Shown here: piece by piece, positions 6,086 through 13,281 of the stretch | Numbering within the stretch: position 1 is the stretch's first letter | Layout: each line of letters opens with the position of its first letter | NCBI GenBank assembly: GCA_029253325.1 | Contig: JAQWZS010000128.1 | Coordinates: 1 to 14,270, forward strand | From: Bacteroidia bacterium | GTDB lineage: Bacteria > Bacteroidota > Bacteroidia > NS11-12g > UBA9320 | Direction: 5' to 3' | DNA length: 14,270 nucleotides | Notes under the pieces: generated by a model | Told to the model about the DNA's origin: nothing | The model's database searches: none | What the model saw: only the letters and a program-made list of their open reading frames with translations | Made by a program: the position numbers and the translations under genes

Positions 6086-6538
6086 ATGGCAAAAACAAAT
6101 TACGAGTCTGTAGTCATACTGACACCCGTGCTTAGCGAGAGAATGTTGCAAGATGCAGCAAGCTCGTTCGAGAAGCTGATTACAGAAAATGGTGGAGAGC
6201 TCATCCACAAAGAAAATTGGGGGCTCACTAAAATGGCCTATCCGATTCAGAGAAAAACAACTGGTTTCTATCAGATTTTTGAATTTGCAGCGGATGCTGA
6301 CGCAGAAATTGTAGACAAACTTGAACTCGCTTATCGAAGAGATGAGCAAGTATTACGTTACCTTACAACAAAACTGGACAAGCACGCAGTGAAGTACAAC
6401 GAAAGAAGAAGAAACGGAGAATTTAACAAGCCCAAGCAGAAAAAAGAAGCAGCACCAGCAGCACAACCTGCAGCAAAAGCAGCTCCAACAGTAGAAGCTA
6501 AGGTAGAATCAACAACTAACGAAGTGGAGGAATCATAA
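6086..6538 (+). CDS. rpsF: 30S ribosomal protein S6
   Basis: This 150-residue S6 protein sits on the small-subunit platform, where it pairs with S18 on 16S rRNA. The conserved core runs from YESVVILTPVL (6-16) through GGELIHKENWGLTKMAYPI (36-54) and the segment ending LAYRRDEQVLRYLTTKLDKHA (82-102). After about residue 112 there is a low-complexity tail of nearly 40 residues rich in Ala, Lys, Pro and Glu, ending in NEVEES. It makes the protein longer than the roughly 95-130 residues common for S6, though charged S6 tails occur in other bacteria. It is the first gene of the ribosomal operon; the rpsR ATG comes one base after its stop, which suggests coupled translation and balanced S6:S18 production. 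The initiation region is A/T-rich with no Shine-Dalgarno sequence. The identification is certain. Confidence 0.97.
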   Translation: MAKTNYESVVILTPVLSERMLQDAASSFEKLITENGGELIHKENWGLTKMAYPIQRKTTGFYQIFEFAADADAEIVDKLELAYRRDEQVLRYLTTKLDKHAVKYNERRRNGEFNKPKQKKEAAPAAQPAAKAAPTVEAKVESTTNEVEES

Positions 6539-6539
6539 G

Positions 6540-6794
6540 ATGGCAAAAAGAAAAAGATATACCAGAACCCCCATTGTACGACCAAAGAAATACTGCCGTT
6601 TCAAAAAAAGTGGTATTAAGTACATCGATTATAAAAATCCTGATTTCTTGATGGCATTTATCAACGAACAAGGAAAGCTTCTTCCAAGAAGAATTACAGG
6701 AACATCGTTAAAGTATCAAAGAAAGGTTGCCGTAGCGGTCAAAAGATGCAGACACATTGCACTATTGCCATACGTTGCAGACGAAATGAAATAA
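6540..6794 (+). CDS. rpsR: 30S ribosomal protein S18
   Basis: An 84-residue, very basic protein of normal S18 length, binding 16S rRNA together with S6. Recognisable elements are the RPKKYCRF block (residues 14-21), YIDYKNPDFLMAFINEQGKLLPRRITG (28-54, the central conserved region) and KVAVAVKRCRHIALLPYV (63-80). The N-terminal MAKRKRYTRTP is a short basic arm. Only one base separates it from rpsF, and 24 bases separate it from rplI, so all three genes are probably on one transcript. The identification is certain. Confidence 0.97.
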   Translation: MAKRKRYTRTPIVRPKKYCRFKKSGIKYIDYKNPDFLMAFINEQGKLLPRRITGTSLKYQRKVAVAVKRCRHIALLPYVADEMK

Positions 6795-6818
6795 TTCAAA
6801 CCCCTAATTCAAAATAAA

Positions 6819-7259
6819 ATGAAAGTAATATTAAAAGATTATGTCAAAGGGTTTGGTGATAAGAACGATATCGTTGAAGTGAAAAACGGATACGGTAGAA
6901 ACTACCTAATACCCCACGGACTAGCAACTATTGCTACTCCTTCTGCCATTAAAATGGCGAATGAGAATGTAAAACAGGCTGCTCATAAACAAGCTAAAGT
7001 AAAAACTGATGCAGAAGCTCAAGCAGCGAAAATGAAAGATATCAAAATCACCATTCCAACCAAAGCAGGTTCGAATGGAAAGATATTTGGTTCAGTAACC
7101 ATACTACAACTTGCTAAGAGTTTGGCTGATCGTGGTTTTAAAGTAGATAAGCGTAAGATATCTGCTCCAGACATGAAAAACATCGGAGCATACAAAGCAA
7201 CTATTAACCTCCATAAAGAAGTATCTCTTGAAATCGATGTTGATGTAGTACAAGAATAA
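6819..7259 (+). CDS. rplI: 50S ribosomal protein L9
   Basis: This 146-residue protein has the standard length of L9, the elongated large-subunit protein at the base of the L1 stalk that helps maintain reading frame. The N-terminal domain carries MKVILKDYVKGFGDKNDIVEV with the signature GYGRNYLIPHGLA at residues 24-36. A long charged helix (about 42-75, rich in Ala, Lys and Glu) connects it to the C-terminal rRNA-binding domain, which begins near PTKAGSNGKIFGSVT (80-94). It is the last gene of the rpsF-rpsR-rplI operon and is followed by a strong terminator at 7288-7317. Given L9's role in suppressing frameshifting, its closeness to the dnaX slip site is amusing but probably coincidental. Confidence 0.97.
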   Translation: MKVILKDYVKGFGDKNDIVEVKNGYGRNYLIPHGLATIATPSAIKMANENVKQAAHKQAKVKTDAEAQAAKMKDIKITIPTKAGSNGKIFGSVTILQLAKSLADRGFKVDKRKISAPDMKNIGAYKATINLHKEVSLEIDVDVVQE

Positions 7260-7287
7260 TTATACTTTGTTCTTTCGAATAAATGCT

Positions 7288-7317
7288 AAAATCCCGACTT
7301 CGGTCGGGATTTTTTTT
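7288..7317 (+). terminator. Rho-independent terminator of the ribosomal operon
   Basis: A perfect 8-pair stem, ATCCCGAC (7291-7298) with GTCGGGAT (7303-7310), closed by a TTCG tetraloop and followed by seven more T after the stem; AAA at 7288-7290 extends the pairing by three. It ends the rplI transcript. On the other strand the stem is followed by only a short T run, so it may act weakly against the convergent permease gene ending at 7320. Confidence 0.93.
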
Positions 7318-7319
7318 GC

Positions 7320-8549
7320 TTATTCGTGACGGAGTGCTTCAATTGGATTGATTCGTGCAGCTTTACGAGCTGGCCAAATACCAGCACCTAACCCAACCAT
7401 TGTACACACACCTAATGCCAGCAGAATCCATCGCCAAGGGACTATGAATGTCCCACCGATATAATTACTAATTAAATTTCCCATGGCTAGACCAAGAACG
7501 ATTCCTCCTAATCCACCAATCTGACAAATGGTAATTGCCTCTATAACAAATTGGTTGAGAACCGTCGAACTTCTAGCTCCTATAGCTTTTCGTGTTCCAA
7601 TCTCTTTTGTGCGTTCGGTAACTGTGACTAGCATAATATTCATCAGAGCAATAGCTGCTCCTAACAATGTAATTGCAGCAATGAAAATAGCCCCAAGCAA
7701 AATCAAACTGAGATTTTCCAGCAATGCCTTTGAAATACTATCTGATTTAATAATGCTAAAATTTGTTTCTTCTTTAACTTTCAATCGTCGTACTTGTCTA
7801 AAAATGACATTTGAATAATCAACCATGGCATCCATGCCATTCACATCATCAACAGAAACTCCAATATTGTAACTCAAATTTGAACGAGAAAATTTGACTC
7901 TTGCTAAAGATACCGGAATAAGAACTACGCGATCTCCACCAAAATCAAAAGCTCCACCCTTCTCAGATAATAGACCTACCACTTTTAATTTGACTCCACC
8001 AACGTGTATAAATTGATTTAAACAATCTCGACTACCAAATAAAGATTCTTTAATCTCTTTACCAATAACAGCAATAGGCAATGCTCTTTCGACATCACTT
8101 AGGGCTAAATTTCGACCATTATTCAATTCATATCCAGCAACACGCAAGTAGGACTCATCTACGCCCAATACAGATGAATTAGGATTTGTTTTTTCGGAAC
8201 GATGTTTGGCAGTAGCTGTCCATGAATTACTCGAATTAATGGACACCATAGCATCTTGCTCAAATCGATCTTTAAACTCACATGCTTGTTTGTAAGTGAT
8301 TGATTCGTAAAAAACCCGTTTTTTATTTCTCCCAAGCATAAAACCAGAAGACCGATTTTGAATATTGAATGAATTTGCACCCATAAAACTAAAGTTTTTT
8401 ACTAGACTGCTCTCAATTCCATCAATGGCAGTCAAAATCCCAACCAAAGCCATAATACCAAACGATATTATTAAGCAGGTGATGACCGTACGAGTTACAT
8501 TGGTTCGTATAGAAGAAAAAGCCTCTTTGATGTTTTGAAAAATATTCAC
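7320..8549 (-). CDS. ABC transporter permease, MacB type (MacB_PCD-FtsX)
   Basis: A 409-residue inner-membrane permease, the usual length for MacB-type permeases without a fused ATPase. The first helix lies at about 20-42 (TVITCLIISFGIMALVGIL), followed by a periplasmic MacB_PCD domain of some 210 residues that starts with the typical FSFMGANSFNIQ (53-64). Three more helices form the C-terminal FtsX domain; between helices 2 and 3 is TERTKEIGTRKAIGA, the hallmark ATPase-contacting motif. The end reads WPARKAARINPIEALRHE, also diagnostic. Such proteins use ATP hydrolysis on the cytoplasmic side to drive export from the periplasm; the cargo is unknown. The frame is open to a TTG at 8573, but that codon falls in a -7 box, and family proteins begin MNIF, so I use the GTG at 8549. 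No ATPase or membrane-fusion gene adjoins it. Confidence 0.88.
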   Translation of the reverse strand: MNIFQNIKEAFSSIRTNVTRTVITCLIISFGIMALVGILTAIDGIESSLVKNFSFMGANSFNIQNRSSGFMLGRNKKRVFYESITYKQACEFKDRFEQDAMVSINSSNSWTATAKHRSEKTNPNSSVLGVDESYLRVAGYELNNGRNLALSDVERALPIAVIGKEIKESLFGSRDCLNQFIHVGGVKLKVVGLLSEKGGAFDFGGDRVVLIPVSLARVKFSRSNLSYNIGVSVDDVNGMDAMVDYSNVIFRQVRRLKVKEETNFSIIKSDSISKALLENLSLILLGAIFIAAITLLGAAIALMNIMLVTVTERTKEIGTRKAIGARSSTVLNQFVIEAITICQIGGLGGIVLGLAMGNLISNYIGGTFIVPWRWILLALGVCTMVGLGAGIWPARKAARINPIEALRHE

Positions 8550-8570
8550 GACTTGAACTTCAAAGTAAGT

Positions 8571-8578
8571 CAAACTTA
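8571..8578 (-). promoter_or_regulatory. -7 box of the MacB-type permease gene
   Basis: The minus strand reads TAAGTTTG, a full match to TAnnTTTG, 21 bases before the GTG start at 8549. A TTG at 8604-8602 is a possible -33 element at a slightly long spacing of 23. This box is the main argument against the longer TTG start at 8573. Confidence 0.5.
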
Positions 8579-8646
8579 TGCTACTGTATCAAAACTTCTA
8601 CCAACAAGGTAATTTTTTCGAGTTTGGTAATTAAAAGACCCAATTA

Positions 8647-9357
8647 ATGAGCATAATGCATAGATTTGTTGGGATGCCTATCTGGTCAAAAAGCGTTTTT
8701 ATTTTGATGATTGTTTTGTTTGTCCAATGTCAAACTAATCATCAAATTTATCCCCATATCTCGCCTAATATTCCTATCAAACCTTCATACGAAAACAACA
8801 AAAAGATTGATCAGATTATAGAACCATATGCCAAGCAATTAGATTCAGTAATGAATCAGGTTATAGGCTTTTGTCCCGTCTTCATCGAAAAACAAAAACC
8901 GAGTAGTGCATTGGGCAATATGATGTCAGACGCAGTTTTGTATACATCAAAAAAAGCGGGATATTCTGTTGATTTTTGTATACTAAACTATGGAGGTATT
9001 CGCAGTACATTAGATTCCGGTTTGATTACTCTCGGTGAAATCTATGAATTAATGCCATTTGAAAATCAAATCACTATTCTAAAAATACCTTCAGATATTG
9101 TTCAAGAACTTCAAAATCACATCATAAATAAGGGCGGCGAACCTCTGTCAGAGGGGTTCCAAAATCTTCAAAACCCTAACAAGCCATATTATCATGTCGC
9201 TATTAATGATTACATGGCAAATGGTGGAGACGGATATCAATTTTTAGCTAAAGCTATTCAACGATGGGACACAAACATTAAAATACGAGATGGACTCATT
9301 GACTATATAATGAATTACAATCCATTGCCTTTATACTTTAATGAACGTAAATTATGA
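8647..9357 (+). CDS. 5'-nucleotidase C-terminal domain protein (UshA-type substrate-binding half)
   Basis: A 236-residue secreted protein. It starts with a hydrophobic signal (about residues 12-27) ending in LFVQC; Cys28 may be lipidated, although Gln at position -1 is unusual for a lipobox. The rest matches the 5_nucleotid_C domain: SSALGNMMSDAVL (86-98), LNYGGIRSTLDSG (113-125, the nucleotide-contacting loop), ELMPFENQITILKI (134-147) and INDYMANGGDGYQFL (186-200). In UshA this domain binds the base and sugar of the nucleotide and is fused behind the metallophosphatase domain; here it is encoded alone and first. The next gene encodes the catalytic half and overlaps it by four bases (ATGA), so the two are translationally coupled and likely act as a pair on extracellular nucleotides. 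The start could also be an ATG at 8656 or 8674. Confidence 0.9.
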   Translation: MSIMHRFVGMPIWSKSVFILMIVLFVQCQTNHQIYPHISPNIPIKPSYENNKKIDQIIEPYAKQLDSVMNQVIGFCPVFIEKQKPSSALGNMMSDAVLYTSKKAGYSVDFCILNYGGIRSTLDSGLITLGEIYELMPFENQITILKIPSDIVQELQNHIINKGGEPLSEGFQNLQNPNKPYYHVAINDYMANGGDGYQFLAKAIQRWDTNIKIRDGLIDYIMNYNPLPLYFNERKL

Positions 9358-10256
9358 ATAGAAGAGAATTCATTAAAAAAGCTGGATTAATATCTGCGGG
9401 GTTATCTGTTACTCCTATTACATCATGGGGCAGGGACAATGAACGTTTAGTGATTTTACACACCAATGATTGGCATAGTCATATTGACCCATTTTCTGCC
9501 AATCACAAAAAATACCCTAGCATGGGTGGTGCCTCAAGAAGAGCTTCAATAATTCAAAAGATACGATCAAAATATAAAAATGTATTATTACTAGACAGTG
9601 GTGACATATTTCAAGGAACACCTTATTTTAATCAATATGGTGGTGAGCTTGAATTTAAATTGATGAGTGAGATGAGTTATGATTTTGCTACACTAGGCAA
9701 CCACGATTTTGACGGGGGAATTGAAGGGCTTTACAGACAATTACCTCACGCTAACTTTCAATTTTTATGTGCCAATTATAATTTTAAAAATACTCCATTA
9801 GATGGAAGAATAGATCCATTAACAATTATCAGAAAAGGGAAATTTAAAGTTGGGATTTTTGGAATTGGGATACAATTAGATGGTCTTGTCCCAAAAAATC
9901 TATATGGAAATATTATCTATCAAGACCCCGTTAAAAAAGCTAACGAAATAGCAAAAAAGCTCAAATCCGAAGGTTGCGACATAGTAATCTGCCTATCTCA
10001 TTTGGGGTATGAATATAATTCTGATAAAATAAGTGATGTTGTATTAGCTAAAAACTCAAAACACATCGACTTAATTTTGGGTGGACATACGCACACTTTT
10101 ATGAAATCTCCACAAAAAATTAAAAATAAAACTCAAGAAAATATCTTTATTAACCAAACTGGTTGGGCTGGACTAAACTTGGGACGTATTGATTATGAGT
10201 ATGATAGCTTTAATATCGTTAAATTGCAAAACTATTCCTATGAAAAAATTTCATAA
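9354..10256 (+). CDS. Tat-exported 5'-nucleotidase-type metallophosphatase (catalytic half)
   Basis: A 300-residue calcineurin-like phosphatase. The N-terminus NRREFIKKAGLISAGLSV (2-19) is a twin-arginine signal, so it is probably exported already folded and loaded with metal. All metal-site motifs of UshA-like enzymes are present: HTNDWHSH (36-43; Asp39, His41), DSGDIFQGTP (81-90; Asp84), GNHDFDGG (115-122; Asn116, His117), SHLGYE (215-220; His216) and GGHTHTF (243-249; His245, His247). There is no C-terminal substrate domain, which is supplied by the gene just upstream. The expected reaction is removal of phosphate from nucleotides or related phosphoesters outside the cytoplasm. The start overlaps the previous stop as ATGA. 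The 3' end is 118 bases from dnaA, and I see no strong terminator between them. Family and export route are well supported; substrate specificity is inferred. Confidence 0.92.
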   Translation: MNRREFIKKAGLISAGLSVTPITSWGRDNERLVILHTNDWHSHIDPFSANHKKYPSMGGASRRASIIQKIRSKYKNVLLLDSGDIFQGTPYFNQYGGELEFKLMSEMSYDFATLGNHDFDGGIEGLYRQLPHANFQFLCANYNFKNTPLDGRIDPLTIIRKGKFKVGIFGIGIQLDGLVPKNLYGNIIYQDPVKKANEIAKKLKSEGCDIVICLSHLGYEYNSDKISDVVLAKNSKHIDLILGGHTHTFMKSPQKIKNKTQENIFINQTGWAGLNLGRIDYEYDSFNIVKLQNYSYEKIS

Positions 10257-10374
10257 AATCAATACTAAAAATATTTTTTTAGAAACTTTTTTTACCCCAA
10301 CTTGCGAGAGTATTTATAGGCTAAGCATCTAAGGTACATGAACCAACCTTTTAAACTAAAAAACTAAAAATTAA

Positions 10375-11811
10375 ATGAGCGAACAACATGAAACTGTGTG
10401 GAAAAAATGTATTCAGACGATTAAAGATAACGTCAACCCACAAAGTTTTAAAACCTGGTTTGTTCCGATCAAGCCTTTAAAACTTGAAGATAAGGTTTTA
10501 ACTATTCAAGTTCCAAGTCAATTCTTTTACGAATGGCTTGAGGAGCATTATGTAGCACTGCTCAAAAAAACTCTTGAAAAAGAATTAGGTCCTGGTTCGA
10601 AATTAGAATATAATGTTATTGTAGATAATTCAAGTGCAGGTAGCAATAGACCATACACAGTTAATATGCCTACCCGAAATGTGACACACAATAACAAGAA
10701 TGAGATGGGAATGCCTATCAATCTCTCAAATAATATTCATAATCCGTTTATTATACCTGGTTTGAAAAAGCTAAATGTTGACTCTCAACTTAATGCTTCC
10801 TACACGTTTGACAACTTCATTGAAGGTGAATGTAATCGTCTTGCCAGATCTGCGGGTTATGCTGTTGCCAACAAACCTGGAGGAACTGCCTTCAACCCAT
10901 TAATGATTTTTGGAGGTGTTGGACTTGGCAAAACACACCTAGCCCATGCTATTGGAAACCGAATCAAAGAAATATCCAGCAACAAATCTGTGCTATATGT
11001 TTCTTCTGAACGATTTATCAATCAATATGTTGATAGTGCCAAAAATGGTAATTACAATGATTTTCTTCACTTCTATCAAATGATAGATGTGCTGATTGTT
11101 GATGATGTTCAATTCTTTGCTAAGAAAGAAAAAACACAAGAAATATTTTTCCAAATTTTTAACTGTCTCCATCAAAATGGTAAACAGCTAATATTAACAT
11201 CAGACAGAGCACCAAAAGATTTAAAAGATGTTGACGAAAGACTTTTATCTCGTTTCAAATGGGGCCTATCTGCCGATCTTCAAAATCCTGATTTTGATAC
11301 ACGAATCTCTATTTTAGAGCAAAAAATGTATCAAGATGGTATCAAGTTTGCTCCAGAGGTTATTGAATATGTTGCTAATAAAGTAGATAATAATATACGA
11401 GAGCTTGAAGGTGCACTCATATCACTGATTGCTCAAGCATCACTTAACAGAAAAGAGATTGATTTGGATATGACCAAGAAAATGATGAAGAATTTTGTAA
11501 AGAATTCTTCGAGAGAGATTTCTATCGAGTTTATTCAAAAATTAGTTTCCGACTATTTCAGTGTTAGTGTCGACCTAATGAAATCAAAAACTAGAAAACG
11601 AGAAATAGTTCAAGCAAGACAAATTTCTATGTTCTTTGCTAAACAATTAACTCAAGCATCTCTCAAAAACATTGGAATGTATTTTGGAGGAAGAGATCAC
11701 TCTACCGTAATTCACGCTTGTCAAACGGTTAATGACTTAATTGATACAGATAAGAAGTTTAAGTCCGATGTTGATGAATTAACCAAGCGAATCAAAATAA
11801 ACACTTACTAG
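10375..11811 (+). CDS. dnaA: Chromosomal replication initiator DnaA
   Basis: This 478-residue protein has all four DnaA domains. Domain I (1-83) includes FKTWFVPI (25-32). A polar, Asn-rich linker, domain II, spans about 84-140. Domain III starts at SYTFDNFIEG (142-151) and holds Walker A GGVGLGKT (180-187), Walker B VLIVDDVQFF (239-248), sensor 1 LTSDRAP (274-280) and the arginine finger in LLSRF (Arg293). Domain IV, the DNA-binding part, contains RKREIVQARQISMFFAKQL (407-425) and the signature FGGRDHSTVIHA (437-448). It opens the replication origin by ATP-dependent assembly on DnaA boxes. The upstream 118 bases are A/T-rich with repeated ACTAAAAA, but I find no DnaA boxes and no obvious -7 box, so neither oriC nor an autoregulatory site is evident. 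The identification is certain. Confidence 0.98.
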   Translation: MSEQHETVWKKCIQTIKDNVNPQSFKTWFVPIKPLKLEDKVLTIQVPSQFFYEWLEEHYVALLKKTLEKELGPGSKLEYNVIVDNSSAGSNRPYTVNMPTRNVTHNNKNEMGMPINLSNNIHNPFIIPGLKKLNVDSQLNASYTFDNFIEGECNRLARSAGYAVANKPGGTAFNPLMIFGGVGLGKTHLAHAIGNRIKEISSNKSVLYVSSERFINQYVDSAKNGNYNDFLHFYQMIDVLIVDDVQFFAKKEKTQEIFFQIFNCLHQNGKQLILTSDRAPKDLKDVDERLLSRFKWGLSADLQNPDFDTRISILEQKMYQDGIKFAPEVIEYVANKVDNNIRELEGALISLIAQASLNRKEIDLDMTKKMMKNFVKNSSREISIEFIQKLVSDYFSVSVDLMKSKTRKREIVQARQISMFFAKQLTQASLKNIGMYFGGRDHSTVIHACQTVNDLIDTDKKFKSDVDELTKRIKINTY

Positions 11812-11832
11812 ATTATATTTTCCCCCTTTGAA

Positions 11833-12219
11833 CTACAGCGATGTTGTTCTTTTGAGAGAATGAAGGTAAATATAGTTTCCTTCCGAATCTTCAAATGTGG
11901 CATAATAACCTAGGTTTTTGGATATTATAGTTTTTGGTTCTATTACTCTGCCTCCCGCTTTCGAAACACGTGCTATTATGATGTCTATATCTTGAAGGCA
12001 ATCTAAATATACAGGGTCATTCTTAGTCCTCCCACTCATTATTGTATCCTCTCTAACGATCGCACATTTCACCCCGATACTCGAATCGTAGGGGAAAAAT
12101 CTAATTAATTTTTCACTAATCTTCTCTTCTTCAATTTCATAATTCCAAATCGCAGAATAGAATTTTTTAGCCCTTTGAAAATCACTTACTGGTATTTCTA
12201 GTCCTAACTTATCACCCAT
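11833..12219 (-). CDS. VOC superfamily (glyoxalase/bleomycin-resistance fold) protein
   Basis: A 128-residue protein of the vicinal oxygen chelate fold, made of two beta-alpha-beta-beta-beta units. The first unit opens with LGLEIPVSDFQRAKKFYSAIW (residues 5-25), the usual VOC beginning. The second has YLDCLQDIDIIIARVSKAGG (71-90) and closes with YYATFEDSEGNYIYLHS (106-122), the family ending with a glutamate that often binds metal. The function ranges widely in this superfamily (isomerases, dioxygenases, resistance proteins), and the substrate cannot be read here. It converges on dnaA with 21 bases between stop codons. It lies in an AT-rich minus-strand cluster with the genes at 12291 and 12700, although the gaps (71 and 49 bases) leave it open whether they share a transcript. 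Confidence 0.85.
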   Translation of the reverse strand: MGDKLGLEIPVSDFQRAKKFYSAIWNYEIEEEKISEKLIRFFPYDSSIGVKCAIVREDTIMSGRTKNDPVYLDCLQDIDIIIARVSKAGGRVIEPKTIISKNLGYYATFEDSEGNYIYLHSLKRTTSL

Positions 12220-12290
12220 TTAAAAACACATTCCATTCATAATCAACAAAAAAATCACTCACATGGCTAAATATATAAATCAGATAGTTA

Positions 12291-12650
12291 TCATGCTAAA
12301 ACCATTGCCTCTTCAGCCTCATAACATTTTTCATCCAACTTATAGAAGATAATACTCACAACGAAAGGAATAAATTTCTGAATCAATATTTTTACTTTTA
12401 GTTCATTCAAACCCATCTTAATCCACTTAAAACTCAATTTAGAAATCAATGTTTGAATGAATAAAGATTTCTTTTCATCAGCTTCATCTGACCTAAATAT
12501 TCTATTATCTAAATTAACATGATCTTCGTCTAATGCGTCATAGGTTGTCTTACAAACAATGTTTGACTCTTGACCAGACATTCCAATATGATTAATCACA
12601 AATTCTTGTAAATCCTCTTGACAATCATCCATTAGGTTCACTACAGTCAT
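12291..12650 (-). CDS. Hypothetical protein, no recognised family
   Basis: I do not recognise this 119-residue protein. The N-terminal half is acidic (DDCQEDLQEF, DALDEDHVNLD, RSDEADEKKS); the second half is richer in Lys, Ile and Phe, with LNELKVKILIQKFIPFVVSIIF (about 81-102) forming a hydrophobic or amphipathic helix that might touch the membrane or a partner. There are three Cys and no signal peptide. A second in-frame ATG six codons downstream (12632) is a possible start. It lies between the VOC and DUF2853 genes on the same strand, in the most AT-rich part of the window. The length of the open frame and its ordinary composition make it a likely real gene, but without visible homologs this is uncertain. 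Confidence 0.55.
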   Translation of the reverse strand: MTVVNLMDDCQEDLQEFVINHIGMSGQESNIVCKTTYDALDEDHVNLDNRIFRSDEADEKKSLFIQTLISKLSFKWIKMGLNELKVKILIQKFIPFVVSIIFYKLDEKCYEAEEAMVLA

Positions 12651-12699
12651 TATATACTCTTATTTAAATTTAAAACTACTAATTCTAATACGTTAGTCA

Positions 12700-13041
12700 C
12701 TAATTATAAATAGCTTTTTTATTGAACTTTACAGTCAATAAATAATACACCATCGCTCGATATTTATTACGATTAGATGTACCCATTTGCTCCATTACTT
12801 CTTTAATTGCGTAATCGAGATGAGGCCCATCTTCTAAACCTAACTTTTTTATTAAAAAATTTTGTTTAACAGTCTCTAATTCAATTTTGTCAGAGCCCGA
12901 CACCTTACTAGCATCCTTGTTATAAATAGACGGACCAAGACCCTTAGCTACTTTTTTTAGCAGATCTTGATCAACATCTATTTTAATTTTACTCTTAAAT
13001 TCTTCAGTGTAAGTGTTTAAAGCTTCTTCTAGTTTACTCAT
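12700..13041 (-). CDS. DUF2853 family protein
   Basis: A 113-residue cytoplasmic protein that fits the DUF2853 family throughout: LLKKVAKGLGPSIYNKDAS (27-45), SGSDKIELETVKQNFLIKKLG (48-68), then a segment around DGPHLDYAIKEVMEQMG (71-87) and SNRNKYRAMVYYLLTVKF (89-106). The family is small, helical and of unknown biochemical role, found mainly in Bacteroidota and Proteobacteria. The frame is open to an ATG at 13101, which would add 20 residues (MKCTSFVACKTIRKNKKDNI), but family similarity begins at MSKLEEAL, so I use the ATG at 13041; its upstream region is A/T-rich as is normal here. It is the first gene of the minus-strand trio ending at 11833, and is divergent from typA with a 240-base gap. 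Confidence 0.85.
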   Translation of the reverse strand: MSKLEEALNTYTEEFKSKIKIDVDQDLLKKVAKGLGPSIYNKDASKVSGSDKIELETVKQNFLIKKLGLEDGPHLDYAIKEVMEQMGTSNRNKYRAMVYYLLTVKFNKKAIYN

Positions 13042-13171
13042 AATATTATCTTTTTTATTTTTTCTTATAGTTTTACAAGCCACAAACGAAGTGCATTTCA
13101 ATTTCTAAATTTATGATCTACGACAATTTCAGATATGATTTTTGTACAAATCGGATAACTCTTGACTAGAC

Positions 13172-13187
13172 GGGTAGTCAATTACCC
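13172..13187. repeat. Small inverted repeat in the DUF2853-typA intergenic region
   Basis: GGGTA (13172-13176) and TACCC (13183-13187) form a 5-pair hairpin with a six-base loop. No T run follows on either strand. It may be a minor regulatory site or chance. Otherwise the 240-base gap between the two divergent genes holds only the typA promoter and AT-rich sequence. Confidence 0.25.
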
Positions 13188-13250
13188 ATTATAAAGGACA
13201 ATGACTGTGGGATATATGTTTCAAGTAATAGAATCTATGGCAATAAGAAC

Positions 13251-13258
13251 TACCTTTG
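13251..13258 (+). promoter_or_regulatory. -7 box of typA
   Basis: TACCTTTG followed by CACC matches the Bacteroidota -7 box and closely resembles the rpsF promoter (TACTTTTGCACC). It places the transcript start near 13262, about 20 bases before the typA ATG at 13282. No clear -33 element is seen. Confidence 0.55.
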
Positions 13259-13281
13259 CACCATATTTTTCAAAAAGCGTT

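Noticed and set aside
7528..7818. Plus-strand open frame antisense to the MacB-type permease
   Set aside because: It is a mirror of the permease coding sequence without a promoter or recognisable domain.
10257..10374. Replication origin or DnaA boxes upstream of dnaA
   Set aside because: No TTATCCACA-like boxes are seen on either strand, only A/T-rich sequence with ACTAAAAA repeats and a weak CTAAAAA/TTTTTAG hairpin.
11833..13041. Genomic island or defence cassette between dnaA and typA
   Set aside because: The three small genes are AT-rich, but there is no integrase, repeat, tRNA or att-like site, and two of the three belong to ordinary families.
13112..13168. Short plus-strand open frame before typA
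   Set aside because: It is fewer than 20 codons, with no conserved features and no start context beyond chance.
13172..13187. Rho-independent terminator in the typA upstream region
   Set aside because: The stem is only 5 pairs and is not followed by a T run on either strand.
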